The position numbers and the translations under genes were made by a program. The notes under the pieces were generated by a model. It was not told the origin of the DNA, did no database searches, and saw only the letters and a program-made list of their open reading frames with translations. From NCBI GenBank assembly GCA_023150875.1, contig JAKLKC010000022.1, forward strand, positions 1-64,000: DNA of 64,000 nt. Direction: 5' to 3'. The DNA is from Myxococcota bacterium. Its GTDB lineage: Bacteria; Myxococcota_A; UBA796; UBA9615; JAKLKC01. Below are positions 51,441 through 62,013 of the stretch, one piece after another. Position 1 is the first letter of the stretch. Each line of letters starts with the position of its first letter.

Positions 51441-54400
51441 ATGGTCCTCTCGGTCCTGGCGGGCCTGGCGGTCTCGGAGCGGGTCTCGGCGCAGGGCTTC
51501 TCGGGCAGCTCCAGCGGCACCGTCGAGTTGTGGGGGAGCCGCACGCTGCTGGACCTGAAGCTCGCCCAGCTCGGCTGCGCCATCGACCCCGCCTGCCTGG
51601 ACGGATTCCAAGGTGCCATCGACTTCCACCCGGTGAACGGCGCTCCCGGCGTCCGCATCGACCTGTCCGCCGGGACCTCGGCGACGCCGATCCTCGACTG
51701 GGCCGCGAGCCACCCCAGCGCGGTGTCCGTGGAGGAGCGCATCGTCACCGAAGGGGGAACCTCGGCGACGCGGCTCCTCGTGGTGATCGCGGGTCCGGAC
51801 CCCCAGGCGCTCTGGCCCGGCCTCGTGGCCGCCGCCGCGAGTCTCGACGTGGGAGCGGTCGCGCTCTGGACTCCCGAGCCCGCCCGACCGCCGGGCTGCA
51901 CCCCGACCTCTTGAACCTGTCCTCGGCGTTCGGCGCGTGCCAGGGGGACGGCGCCTGCGTCTCGGGGCTGGAGTCCGGCCGCCCTTGGTTCGATGCCGCC
52001 ACCTCGGCGGCGGCGGTGTCGTTGTCCGTGCGTGCCGCCGCCGACGCCTCCAACGTCTCCGCCATCGAGTCCTGGCTCTCGGGCCTCTCCTGGGCCGGGA
52101 CGCCGCGCGTCCAGGTGGTGCAGGCCCCCACCCTCACCCGGGTGGTGGCGAGCGGCCCGCTCTCCGCGTCCACCCTTGGGGGCTTGCCGCAGGAGGCGTT
52201 CCTCTCCGGCAAGGAGTGGCACACCCGCCCCCTGCGGGACGAGGAGCGGACGGACTCCTGGCTGCGGCTGGACGTGGTGGGGGCGTCCGTGGGGGTGGAG
52301 CGGTGCGGCGGTCCCCCGCCCTGCGAGGACGGGAGCGATCTGCCGGTCCCCGCGGTCCTGGATGCCAGCGGGCGCGTCCTCGTCCGCGTGGCGCCCCGCA
52401 CCGGTGGGTCCACGGCCCTGGACGCCTTCGTCGCGGCGGGCTGGAGCGAGCTGGGCTCCCTCGCCGACGCCTCCGGCACCGTTCACGTCGTCGGGTGGGC
52501 GGACGCCGTGGCCCTCCTGGAGCTCGGCCGCGGCCACGCCGTCCCCGGCGGCCTGACGGTCACGCTCGGTGTCGCGGAGGACCTCGCCTCCCTTGGGCTG
52601 GGCTCCGGCCCGGACGACCTGTCGTTCCTCATGGACGGTCCCGTGGCCTTCTGGGGCAGCGCCACCCTCCTGGAGATGATCGGGGCCGAGCGCCAGTGCG
52701 CCGAGGATCCGGGTTGCCTCTCCTACTACCAGGGTCGGGTGGCCTTCGACCCGGTGACCGGCGCTCCGCAGCTCCGGCTCGCCCTCCCCGCCGGAGAGGA
52801 CGCGGGGATCGTGGACGCCTGGGCCACCCGCCATCCGGACCGGGTACGGATCCTGGAGCGCTGGGTCCTGGCGGACGCGCTCACCTTCATCGAGTGGACG
52901 GTGTCCGTGGCGGGGGAGGACGACGGCGGCGTATGGATGGAGCTGCTGTCGGACCTGTCCACGGGCCTCTCCGCCGCCACCGACGTCGGGATCACGCCGG
53001 AGCCGCTCCGTGCGCCGGGCCTGCACGGGGACGTGATCGGCCTGCTGGATCCGGTGGTCGCGTGTGCCGGCGACCCGGCCTGCATCGAGCCCCTGGCGGA
53101 GGGGCGGGCGTGGTTCGACGCCACGGACATGACGGCCGCGCTGGAGCTGGCGGTGGCCGCGGATCCGTCGGGCGCGGACGCCGCCGCCGTCGCGCAGGAG
53201 GTGGCGGCCCTGGGCTGGACCGGCGGAGCCACCCTTCGGACGGTGGACACACCGCTTGGGGTGCGGGTCGAGGCGCTCGGGCGCCTGCCCCTGTCGGCCC
53301 TCGAGTCCCTCGGCCAGGAGCCGGCGCTGTCGGGCCGCCCCTGGTCGACCCGGCCCCAGCGGGACGAGGAGGTCACCGGCGCGCGCCTCTCCATCGCGGC
53401 GCTGGTCACGGCGGACCAGGTCCGCGCCTGCCTGGACGAGCCGGCGTGCGTCCCCGGACAGGACTACCCCCTCCCCGCGGTCGTGGAACCCGACGGCCGG
53501 ATCCTGGCGCGCCTGGAGCCCGCCTCGGGGAGCGCCCAGGCCCTCCTCGACTACGCCACGCCGGGATGGACCGCCCTCGGGGACGAGAGCACGTCCACGG
53601 ACCTGGTGGTGGTGGGATGGGTGACCTGGGACGGGGTGGCGCACTTCGGCAAGGGAGTCCCGGTGACCGACGACGTGGTCCCCGCGGGCCTGGACCTGTT
53701 GCTGGCCCACCTCGACGACCTGCCGGGCACGGGCGACGACGACGTAGCGTCCGACGACGACGCGGACCCGCCCCCGGACGACGACTGGAGCATCGGCGAC
53801 GACGACGTCTCCTACGGGGACGACGACGTCACCGTGGGGGACGACGACACCGCTCCGCCCGTCGTCGACCCGGATCCGCCGATGGTCGACATCGCGAACC
53901 CGCAGGGGCTCACCTCCATCGAGGGGGCTCGCCCCGGGGACTGCGGGGACTTCTTCCCCCGGCATGGGTGGATGGAGACGACGGCGGCTCCGGAGGACTT
54001 CCCCCTGATGGCCAACGCCGACTTCTACCTGGATCCCGCTGCCGTCAACGGCGACCCCGTCCTCGCCTATGCCGACTACCCCTCGCCCGTGGCCGAAGGA
54101 CCGAGTCGTTCCGTGCTCCAGGACTACTACGTCTGCCGGCGGTACCGGGAGGCAGGCCCCGCGGCGTCGGTGGACGTGCCCGCCTGGTGCCCGCCGACCG
54201 GGAGCGAGGACGACTGGTACTCCTTGGCGAGGGGCTCGGTGCAAGATCCGGGGGTGTACGACGACGAGTCGGTGTCCGGGCCGTTCCTGGACGGCGTGCG
54301 GATCACCGCGGCGGAGGTGTACTTTCCCGAGCCGCTGGAGGTCGTCGCCTCGTTGTCCGAGTCCACGGCCGCGACTCCGACCCTGCCCTGGCGCACCCCT

Positions 54401-57400
54401 GCGCAGTTCGAGGTCATCGTGCGCCTTCGGGCCGGGGAGTTCAGCGCCGATGTCCACTTCACGAAGGCCGACGCCTCCACCCTCGACGTCCACGTCACCG
54501 GAGGGGGGAGCCCGGAGTCCTGGGTCGACGTGCCCGTGACCTTCTCGATCCTGAGATCCACCGCGGGTGTGGCGCTCCCGGTCCTCGGCGGTGCCGATGG
54601 CGATCCGCCCCCGCTCCCGCTGGCGCTGGACGTGTCGGCGGACCTGGACCCCCGGAGCGCTGGGCCCATCGGGGTCGCTTGGTGGTACGAGGGTTTGCCA
54701 CCCACCGGCGATCCAGGCGTGGAGGAGCAGATCGGCTCATTGGTGTACCGGGTGGTGGGCGCCGCCCTCGCCGACGCCATCGCCGACGAGACCGCGAACT
54801 TCGCGGAGGGCCTTCAGGCGTTCCTCGGTGGGTACGTGTTCGCTCTGAACGACGCCTTCGGCTGCCCGGGGCGGCTGGGGCCGGGCTGCGACGTGCCCAT
54901 CGACTTCCCGGCATCCTGTACGACGCCGGGCTTCTGGACCTGCGAGGACGTCACCCTCCCCTCGATCATGGCGGTGCTGCCGACGCAGCCGGCGGTCGAC
55001 TCGGTGGACGGCAACGACCTCACGGACTGCGAGCGCGGGGGCTGGGGCTCGACGTCGGGGGCGACGTTCGTCCTGCAGCTCTCGGACGAGGACCCCATCG
55101 GGTTCCCCCCGCGGTCCCCGTCCACGCTCGGAGCGTTCGGTACGGTCGCCCTTTCGCCCGAGCTGCTCGCCGGGGGGGCGGCCGTGGGGGACGTCGTCGC
55201 CGCCATCGGGGACCTCGACGATCCCCGCCACCCCTTCCACCCGACCGATCCGGGCGACGACCCGGACGACCAGGTGACGTCGCTCGGGGCCCTGCTGAGC
55301 CGCGTCGTGGACAGCGTCGTGCGCCTGACCGTCCCCCACGACGACGCCCGGTACTGCGACCGCAAGTACGCCGATGCCTACGGCGGCCTGGGGGACGAGG
55401 TGGCGCGGTGCGTGGAGGAGTGCGCCGTCCTGTCCTCGGGGTCGCGGTCGCTGGCTTCGGCGGGCAACATCGACGCTACGGCGGACCTACTCGGAGGACT
55501 TCTGGGCGGCGAACTCACTGCCGACGACGCCCAGGAGGTTCTCCGCGGGCTGGAGACGGTGACCTGCAATCCCTCCTGCCTCGGGGTGGAGCACGACCTG
55601 CGGGACTACTGGGCACGTACTTGCCGCGATACCGTCACCGCGCAGGCGGAGCCTCCGGGGGACGTCGATGACTGCCTCGCCGCCGCCTGGGACTCGGACG
55701 GCGACGGCCGCCCGGACGACGAGGAGTACTGCTCGCTCTACCTGGACGACCAGCCGCTGGACTGCGTCCCCGGCCCGTTCGCCTGGAAGATCGCCGACGC
55801 CGAGGACGGCACCTTCCGGGTGGAGGTGCACTCCGCCCACTTCGAGGGCGGCGACTGTACCCTGGTGGCCGACGTGTTGCTCGACGTGGACGGCGACGGC
55901 ATCCCGGACGGGGACGATCCGGACGTCGTCGACCCCGACGGCGACGGGTTCCCCAACCACCTCGACCCGATCTCCCGCGTGGACCCCGACGGGGACGAGG
56001 AGGTGGACGGCGAGGACACCATCGCTCTCGACGGGGAGACGGGGATCGGCGAATACGGAGTGGACTTGGACCCCGACAACCAGGTGCGCTTCACGTCGGT
56101 GCAGCGGGTGGGGGACACCTGCACCCGGACCAACGTCACGGGCGTGCGCCTGTACGGTCCCGAGGGTGCCGCCGACGAGTCGGTGCCGGCCTTGGAGGAC
56201 GGGTCCGAGGATCCGGCGCCTCGGCTGGTCCTTTGGGACGGAACCTCCTTCGGGCTCGCGGCCGAGGTCCCCGCCATCGTGGTGTCGGACACGCTGGTGC
56301 TGCACGGCCGCGCCGACGTGGACGCCGCCATGGACCTGGTGGAGATCCACGGGGAGCTGGGGGAGACGTGCAACGGGACGTTCAGCGACCCTGTCTTCAT
56401 GGAGGCGGATTACGACTTCGAGGTGACGTTGAAGGGGGTGGACGTGGCGCTGCCGGTGACCGTGGAATGGACGCTGCCGCTGGCCGAGGACCGGGCCTGG
56501 CAATGGGGCCAGGCTTGGCGGGAGGCGCAGTTCATCGCGCCTGGACTGAGCCCCCTGCTCACGGCTCTGCTGTCCGCGGACAGCCTGGAGACCACCCCGG
56601 TGATGGCGGCCGTGGACGTGGCGATGACCCCCGGGACCCCGACCCTGACCCCGCCCCCGTGGCAGTACTGGGAGTGCCAATGCCAGGGTTACCCGGGGTG
56701 CGAGGTCCCCACCCCCGAGTACTGCGGGGTGGATGTGGAGGGATTCTGCGGCGATGGCATCGACGGCGACGGGGACGGAGCCCTCGACTGCGCGGACTCC
56801 GACTGCACCGGCCACCCCGCCTGCTGGATGGACGTGGACTACGCCGCGCCGGTCGAGCTGCTCGACGTGTTCCTCCCGCCGTTCGGGGAGATGGTCGATC
56901 ACATCCTCCTCTACCTGCTCAACGCCTCGATGAAGCCGGGGGAGAACTACGCCGAGTGGGACTCGATCGCCAGTACCAGCCCCCTCTCGGATCTGGCGAG
57001 CACGCTCCACTCCAAGCTCGACCTGGACGGCCGGGGCCACATCTTCGCCGCCGCGGTCCCGTACTTCGACCGGGTGGGGTTCTGGGAGGATCTGGGGGAC
57101 AGCTCCCGGGGGATGGATGGCCTGTTCCCCGACATCGACGAGCTGGAGTTGCTCCCGGCCCTGCTGCGGATCCTGCCCGGCCTGTCCATCGACACCCTCG
57201 ACGTGAGCGCCCTGGGACTCGACCGCTTCCTGGGCCCCTCGGTGCAGTTCATGCTGGTGGACGCCGGGGTCCCGGGAGGGGGACCCTCCCAGGCGCTGGC
57301 TGCGGAGATGATGCTCGACGGGCTGAACCCGGCCGGGACCCTCGCTGGGGTGCGGGAGGATCTGTTCAAGGCGCTGTGGGACGATGTGGCGGCGTCCCTC

Positions 57401-57628
57401 GCCTCGCGGATGCTCGCCCCCGAGCAGTCCTTGTACGCCGGCTGGCAGCTCTCGCCCACGCTCGTCCCTGGCGCCAGCGAGGGTGCCTGGAGCGGCGAGG
57501 CGTACCTCGGCTTCTACCGGCTGCTCTATCCCGACCGGGAGCTTCCCGCCGACGCCCACGACCTGTTCATCTGGGAGTGGCGGGGGGTGGAGCTGCCCGT
57601 GGTCACGCCGGGGGTGGCCGGTGAGTAG
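51441..57628 (+). CDS. Very large secreted repeat protein, apparently frameshifted
   Basis: About 2062 residues if one base is restored. The first frame (51441-51914) gives a hydrophobic start and domain, then stops; the rest continues in another frame from about 51893 to 57628. A module (VELWGSRTLLDLKLAQLG to ~52600) repeats at 52630-53715 (VAFWGSATLLEMIGAERQ), and the repeat shows that the first copy should read PEPxRxPGLH across the break; one G lost from GGG at 51893-51895 explains it. Then come an Asp-run linker (53733-53862), a long beta-rich part, thrombospondin-3-like DxDGDG calcium motifs (55690-56020) and a MopE-like motif (GDGIDGDGDGALDCADSDC). Probably surface-exposed; function unknown. 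Confidence 0.6.
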
Positions 57629-59270
57629 GGGCGCGGTGCTGGTCGCCACCGTGTTCCTCGCGGGTTGCGCCGCTCCCCAGGAGGACGACGACAGCGCGGG
57701 GCCGACCCCGGAGGAGCTGGAGGCGACCTGCACCGCGATGCACGGCCCGGTGGCCGGCTGCTCCGCGGAGAAGTGCGCCGCGTACCCCGGCTGCCAGATC
57801 CCGATGGTCCGCATTGCCGAGGACTGGCCGCGCTTCGCGGTGGACGAGCGGGAGACCGACTCCGACGCGATCACCGCCGTTCGGACTCCCGACGGGAGGG
57901 TGGTGCTCCTGTCGGAGTATAGCGACGCCTACATGGACTCGTCCCTGAGGGGGATCTACGGCTACCTCCTCCCCGAGCGCCCATGGCCGGCGGGACGGAC
58001 GCTGCTGGGTCTGGACCGGACCCTGTTCCGCTTCGACTGGATCTATCCGCCCCGGTGGGAGCACGACGACTACGTGGTGCGTTACGAGGTGGGGCGGGTC
58101 GGGGAGGACGAGGGGCTGGACCACGTGGTCGGGGGGCTTCTGGGGCCGGTCCTGGAGGACGCGGATGCGTGGGAGTGGGGGGATGGGTACACGCTGCTCG
58201 CCTGGGACGACACGGCCCTCTCTCCAGGGACGCTGCCCGACCCATGGCTGGAGCTGGTCCCCAACACCGGGGCTCCGTCCAGCCTGGTGGGGGACATCGA
58301 TGGCGGCGGGCGCGACGACTACGCCATCTCGTCGGGGGCCGACCTGTACATCTACGCGGGGGAGGGTCCCGGCCCGCAGGAGGGCGGCGCCGCCTTGGCG
58401 GTGCTGTGGAACGAGTGGGACGTGGTGGGCCGGCTCCGGTTCGACCCCCGCCGCACCGGCGACCTCACCGGCGACGGGGTGGACGACCTGGTGGTCGGCT
58501 GGACCACCAGCATCTACGCCCACCACACGGACGACCGGTACCAGGGGGAGGTCTTCGTGTTCCCGGGAGGGCCCGACCTGAAGGGGGAGCTGTACCCGGT
58601 GGACGCTCCACTCCACTTCCGCCCGGTGGGTCCCTTCGCCGTGACCGACTGCGACCTCGAGCCAGAGTACCCGTGGTACCTGAATGGTCCGCTGCGGGCC
58701 GCGGGGGGCGACGTGGACGGAGACGGGCTCGGGGACGTCGTCATCTCGGCGCGGGAGGATCCGCCCCGCGACCCGGAGTGCCCGGCTCGAAGCGAGACCG
58801 GCGGCGACGACTTCCCGGCGGTAAGGGTGTTCCTGAACCCGGGTACGTGGCCGGAGTATTCGGAGCCGGAGGACTCGGTGGTCCTGCGGTTCCCGGCGCC
58901 GACCTGGAACAACGGGACCGGTGCGGGCCTGCTGGTCAGCGACGTGGACGGGGACGGGTTGGACGACGTGATGGTGCCGCTTCGCCACGGCCGTTTCGTC
59001 GACTGGATGGAGCTGGGGACAAACTCCATCACCGCCGCCCTGTGGACCGGACGCTCCATTGCCGCCTCGGCGCCAGGGGTCGAGGTGTGGCCCGACCTGC
59101 TCCTGGCCGCGGGGGACTACGCCCCGGTCAGCGAGGGAACCGTCACCGAAGGGACGGACGGAGTCGACCTGCTGCTCGACGACGACATGCTCCTGCTGGT
59201 TCTCGCCGACAAGGCCGGCATCCAGGCTATCCCCCTCGCCGAAATGGCGAGCGCGCTGGAGGCGCGATGA
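57621..59270 (+). CDS. FG-GAP/VCBS-type propeller lipoprotein
   Basis: 549 residues. Lipobox LAGC, then AAPQEDDDSAGP, the Asp-run linker. The mature part has FG-GAP-like calcium loops (GDIDGGGRDDYAIS, GDLTGDGVDDLVVG, GDVDGDGLGDVVIS, SDVDGDGLDDVMVP), so an integrin-alpha-like propeller. GTG at 57621 overlaps the large gene by 8 bp; the two are co-translated and may act together at the cell surface. The 3' end abuts the ATPase fragment. Confidence 0.75.
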   Translation: MSRGAVLVATVFLAGCAAPQEDDDSAGPTPEELEATCTAMHGPVAGCSAEKCAAYPGCQIPMVRIAEDWPRFAVDERETDSDAITAVRTPDGRVVLLSEYSDAYMDSSLRGIYGYLLPERPWPAGRTLLGLDRTLFRFDWIYPPRWEHDDYVVRYEVGRVGEDEGLDHVVGGLLGPVLEDADAWEWGDGYTLLAWDDTALSPGTLPDPWLELVPNTGAPSSLVGDIDGGGRDDYAISSGADLYIYAGEGPGPQEGGAALAVLWNEWDVVGRLRFDPRRTGDLTGDGVDDLVVGWTTSIYAHHTDDRYQGEVFVFPGGPDLKGELYPVDAPLHFRPVGPFAVTDCDLEPEYPWYLNGPLRAAGGDVDGDGLGDVVISAREDPPRDPECPARSETGGDDFPAVRVFLNPGTWPEYSEPEDSVVLRFPAPTWNNGTGAGLLVSDVDGDGLDDVMVPLRHGRFVDWMELGTNSITAALWTGRSIAASAPGVEVWPDLLLAAGDYAPVSEGTVTEGTDGVDLLLDDDMLLLVLADKAGIQAIPLAEMASALEAR

Positions 59271-59280
59271 CGATGTGCGG

Positions 59281-59765
59281 ACCCGGTCGGTGCGCTCCGC
59301 CAGGGGGGTGCCCGGGGCGGTGGCGGTGGTGCCCTTGACCTCCCGGGCGGGGACCACTGTCGCCCTGCCCTCCCGCCGGACCCGCGCCCGGGGGGCGGTC
59401 ATGGAGCGGAGCGCCAGCAGGGCCCTCTCGGCGCGGTGCTCCTGCACGAAGCCGACGACGGCGTTGAGCGCCAGGATGGTGGCGATGGCGACGGCGTCGG
59501 CGACCTCCCGGAGCGCGAGCGAGACCGCGGCGGCGGCGGCCAGCAGCGCCACCATGGGGCTGGCGAACTGCCGGGCGAGCACCCTCCAGGCGGGGACCTC
59601 GGCGGCGTGGCGCAGCTCGTTGGGCCCGGCCTCGGCGAGGCGCCGGGCCGCCTCCGCGGCGCCGAGCCCCACGCCCGCCACGGGCCGCGCCAGGCTCCCG
59701 GGGCCCGGAGCGGCGCTCGACTCGCTGGGGGCGTCCGGCTTCGTGCTCATCGTCCGTGGCGCCAT
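59281..59765 (-). pseudogene. Internally deleted 5' fragment of the P-type ATPase gene
   Basis: Encodes [16 protein letters not shown] onward like the intact ATPase at 51130, including [15 protein letters not shown] and [17 protein letters not shown]. After VVPAREV it jumps to [18 protein letters not shown], losing 41 residues (the PGD and TGES region), and the homology ends near 59281. No phosphorylation site or P domain is present, so it cannot pump. Same orientation as the intact gene, 8.6 kb away; the copies differ at scattered bases, so the duplication is not recent. Confidence 0.85.
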
Positions 59766-60089
59766 GATATGCGGGGGGAGCGGGGGAGGCGAGCGGGGGC
59801 GCGCCCAGGTCAGGGCACCGCCACCGCCTACTCCTGGGCCCCCGTTGGTCGTGCCACCGTGATCCCGCTCGTGCCGCCGTGTTCGTGGCCGCGTCGCGTG
59901 GGCGTCTCGCGCGACCGTGTCCGTGCCACCGTGTTCGTGGCCGTGACCTTCGTCGCCGCCCGCCCCGGGCGAGCACATGGAACCCCCTCGTGCCGGGCCC
60001 GGGGCCTTGAAGGGCGGCTCCCTGCCGGTGTAAGGATGGCCGGGCGGGGTCCCATGGCCCCGCCGCGCCACCCCGCAGGGAGGGGCAAG
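59766..60089. other. Intergenic region with short imperfect repeats
   Basis: 324 bp. The first ~40 bp resembles the region upstream of the intact ATPase. GTGCCRCCGTGTTCGTGGCC occurs at 59871-59890 and 59923-59942, with a shorter GTGCCACCGTG at 59851-59861. No gene is supported; the region before 60090 holds the ribosome site GGGAGG. Confidence 0.45.
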
Positions 60090-61685
60090 TTGAGAGCGGT
60101 TCCAGGGATCGGGGAGGTGCTCGCGGCGTCCTGCGCCGCCCTGCTCGCGGGCTGCCTCGCCCCCCCGGGGGTCCCCGGGGATGACGACGCGGCCGACGAC
60201 GACGCCGGGTCCGACGACGACGCCGGGTCCGACGACGACGCCGCCGATCCCGACTCCGACGGCGACGGGCATCCGGCCTCGGTGGACTGCGACGACGGCG
60301 ATCCCGAGGTCCACCCCGGGGCCGAGGATCCCTGCGGCGACGGGCTCGACCAGGACTGCGACGGGGACTCCTGGGAGTGCCGGCTGGCGGGCGACGTGCC
60401 GGTCTCCACCGCCCACGCCGCCTTCGTCGGCAACTCCACCTGGGGCAACGCCGGCTGGACCGTCGCCGGGGCGGGGGACGCCGATGGCGACGGCCTGGGA
60501 GACGTCCTCGTGGCGGTCCCCTCGGACGAGACCGGGGGCACCTGGGCGGGTGCCGTCTACCTGCTGCGGGGACCCATCCAACCCGGGACCTCCGACCTGG
60601 AGTCCGGCGCCGGCGCCGTGCTCGTGGGCGAGGGAGGGACCTTCGGCGAGGGCCTGGCCTCGGGCGACTTCAACGAGGACGGGATCTCCGACGTCGTCGT
60701 CGGTGCCCCGTGGAAGGACCGGATCTACGTCTTCTTCGGCCCCATGGCGGGGCGGGTGGACGCGGTGGACGCCGACCTGATCCTGACCGGGGAGTCGTCG
60801 GGGGACCAGGCGGGGTACGCCGTGGCGAGCGCTGGGGACGTGGACCGGGACGGAGCCCCGGACCTGCTCGTCGGCGCGCAGGAGGCCGCGGGCGGGCGGG
60901 GCCGGGCCTACCTGTTGCGCGGTCCCCTGGGCACCGGAACGCGGTCCCTGTCCACGGCGGACGCGGTCCTCACGGGGGAGCGGACCGGCGACCGGGCCGG
61001 GTGGTCGGTGGCGGGGGCCGGGGACACCGACGGGGACGGCTACGCCGACCTCCTCATCGGCGCGCCCTGGCAGAACGATGCCGGCAGCTACGCCGGAGCC
61101 GCCTACCTGGTGCGGGGCCCGGTCTCGGGCTCGGTGGGCCTGGGCGGAGCCACCACGAGGATCTACTCGCCGGAACCCAACTGGGAGCTGGGAACGGGGG
61201 TCGTCGGCCCGGGTGACTTGGACGGCGACGGGCTGGACGACGTCCTGATCGGTACCGATGCCGGGGAGGCCTACGTCTTCCTCGGGCCCCTCCCGGCGGG
61301 CCCGGTCCTCCTCGGGGAGGCCTACTCGACGCTGGTGGCCCCCAGCGACGAGAACTTCGGGGGCTGGAACGCCGCCGCCGGCGACGTCGACGGCGACGGC
61401 CTGGCGGACATCCTCCTCGGGGCTCCCAGCCGCGACGCGCCCTACGTGGACGGAGGCGCGGCCTACCTGGTCTACGGTCCTCCCCCGGAGGGGACCGCGG
61501 TGCTGGACCGGGACTGCGCCGTCTTCCTCGCGGCGGCGGCGGGCGACGCCACGGGCCGGGGGCTCGCCGGGGCCGGGGACGTGGACCGGGACGGGTTCGG
61601 CGACCTGGTGATCGGGGCGTACGCCGCGGACGACGGGACCACGGACGGCGGGGTCGCCCGGATCTACCGGGGATCGGGGCCGTGA
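60090..61685 (+). CDS. FG-GAP lipoprotein with MopE-type metal-binding motif
   Basis: 531 residues. TTG start after GGGAGG; lipobox LAGC. A linker of DDD runs (GDDDAADDDAGSDDD) leads to DGDGHPASVDCDDGDPEVHP and DGLDQDCDGD, the MopE-type motif seen in myxobacterial proteins. Six or so FG-GAP repeats follow (GDADGDGLGDVLVA, GDFNEDGISDVVVGAP, GDVDRDGAPDLLVGAQ, GDTDGDGYADLLIGAP and others), giving an integrin-like propeller. Probably surface-attached, calcium-stabilised. A damaged copy of its last repeat follows at 61720. Confidence 0.85.
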   Translation: MRAVPGIGEVLAASCAALLAGCLAPPGVPGDDDAADDDAGSDDDAGSDDDAADPDSDGDGHPASVDCDDGDPEVHPGAEDPCGDGLDQDCDGDSWECRLAGDVPVSTAHAAFVGNSTWGNAGWTVAGAGDADGDGLGDVLVAVPSDETGGTWAGAVYLLRGPIQPGTSDLESGAGAVLVGEGGTFGEGLASGDFNEDGISDVVVGAPWKDRIYVFFGPMAGRVDAVDADLILTGESSGDQAGYAVASAGDVDRDGAPDLLVGAQEAAGGRGRAYLLRGPLGTGTRSLSTADAVLTGERTGDRAGWSVAGAGDTDGDGYADLLIGAPWQNDAGSYAGAAYLVRGPVSGSVGLGGATTRIYSPEPNWELGTGVVGPGDLDGDGLDDVLIGTDAGEAYVFLGPLPAGPVLLGEAYSTLVAPSDENFGGWNAAAGDVDGDGLADILLGAPSRDAPYVDGGAAYLVYGPPPEGTAVLDRDCAVFLAAAAGDATGRGLAGAGDVDRDGFGDLVIGAYAADDGTTDGGVARIYRGSGP

Positions 61686-62013
61686 GGGGGCGGGTCCACC
61701 CCTCCCCGCCAGGAGCGGAATGCGCCGGCTCGCCGATCTCCTGATCGGGTCCTGTGCCGCGGACGACGGGATCTCGGACGGCGGGGGCGCCCCGGTCTAC
61801 CCGACTCGATCCCCGGGATGACCCGGGCCCGGGAAGGCGATCCCCACGGGGCGCGCCTTGCGCGGGCGGGGAGGGGGGAGAGGGCAGGATCGGGGCTTGG
61901 GGGGGCCGAGCCACGGCGCGAGGGGAGGGGACCCTCCCCCGCCGGGGGCGGCGCCCTGGAGCGGCGTGCACCGGGGGAGGCGGGTCGGTCCCGCCCGAGG
62001 GAGAGGTCGCACC
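61686..62013. other. Intergenic region with a gene-end remnant
   Basis: 328 bp. It contains the FG-GAP remnant micro-ORF (61720-61821), then GC-rich sequence up to the protease start. Nothing else recognised. Confidence 0.5.
61720..61821 (+). pseudogene. Remnant of the FG-GAP gene 3' end (33-codon ORF)
   Basis: ATG at 61720 after AGGAG encodes 33 residues. ADLLIGSCAADDGISDGGGA matches the end of the upstream gene, GDLVIGAYAADDGTTDGGVA, at 15 of 20 positions by eye. It is a leftover of a duplicated gene end; translation is possible but no function is implied. Confidence 0.6.

Noticed and set aside
53733-53862. Repeat array resembling a CRISPR or minisatellite
   Set aside because: The GACGACGAC-type repetition is codon-level coding for Asp-rich linkers, with irregular spacing and no repeat-spacer structure; 60180-60245 is the same.
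57603-60581. 992-codon minus-strand frame
   Set aside because: Only its middle (the ATPase fragment) is meaningful; the flanks are shadows of FG-GAP genes, and the homology is truncated.
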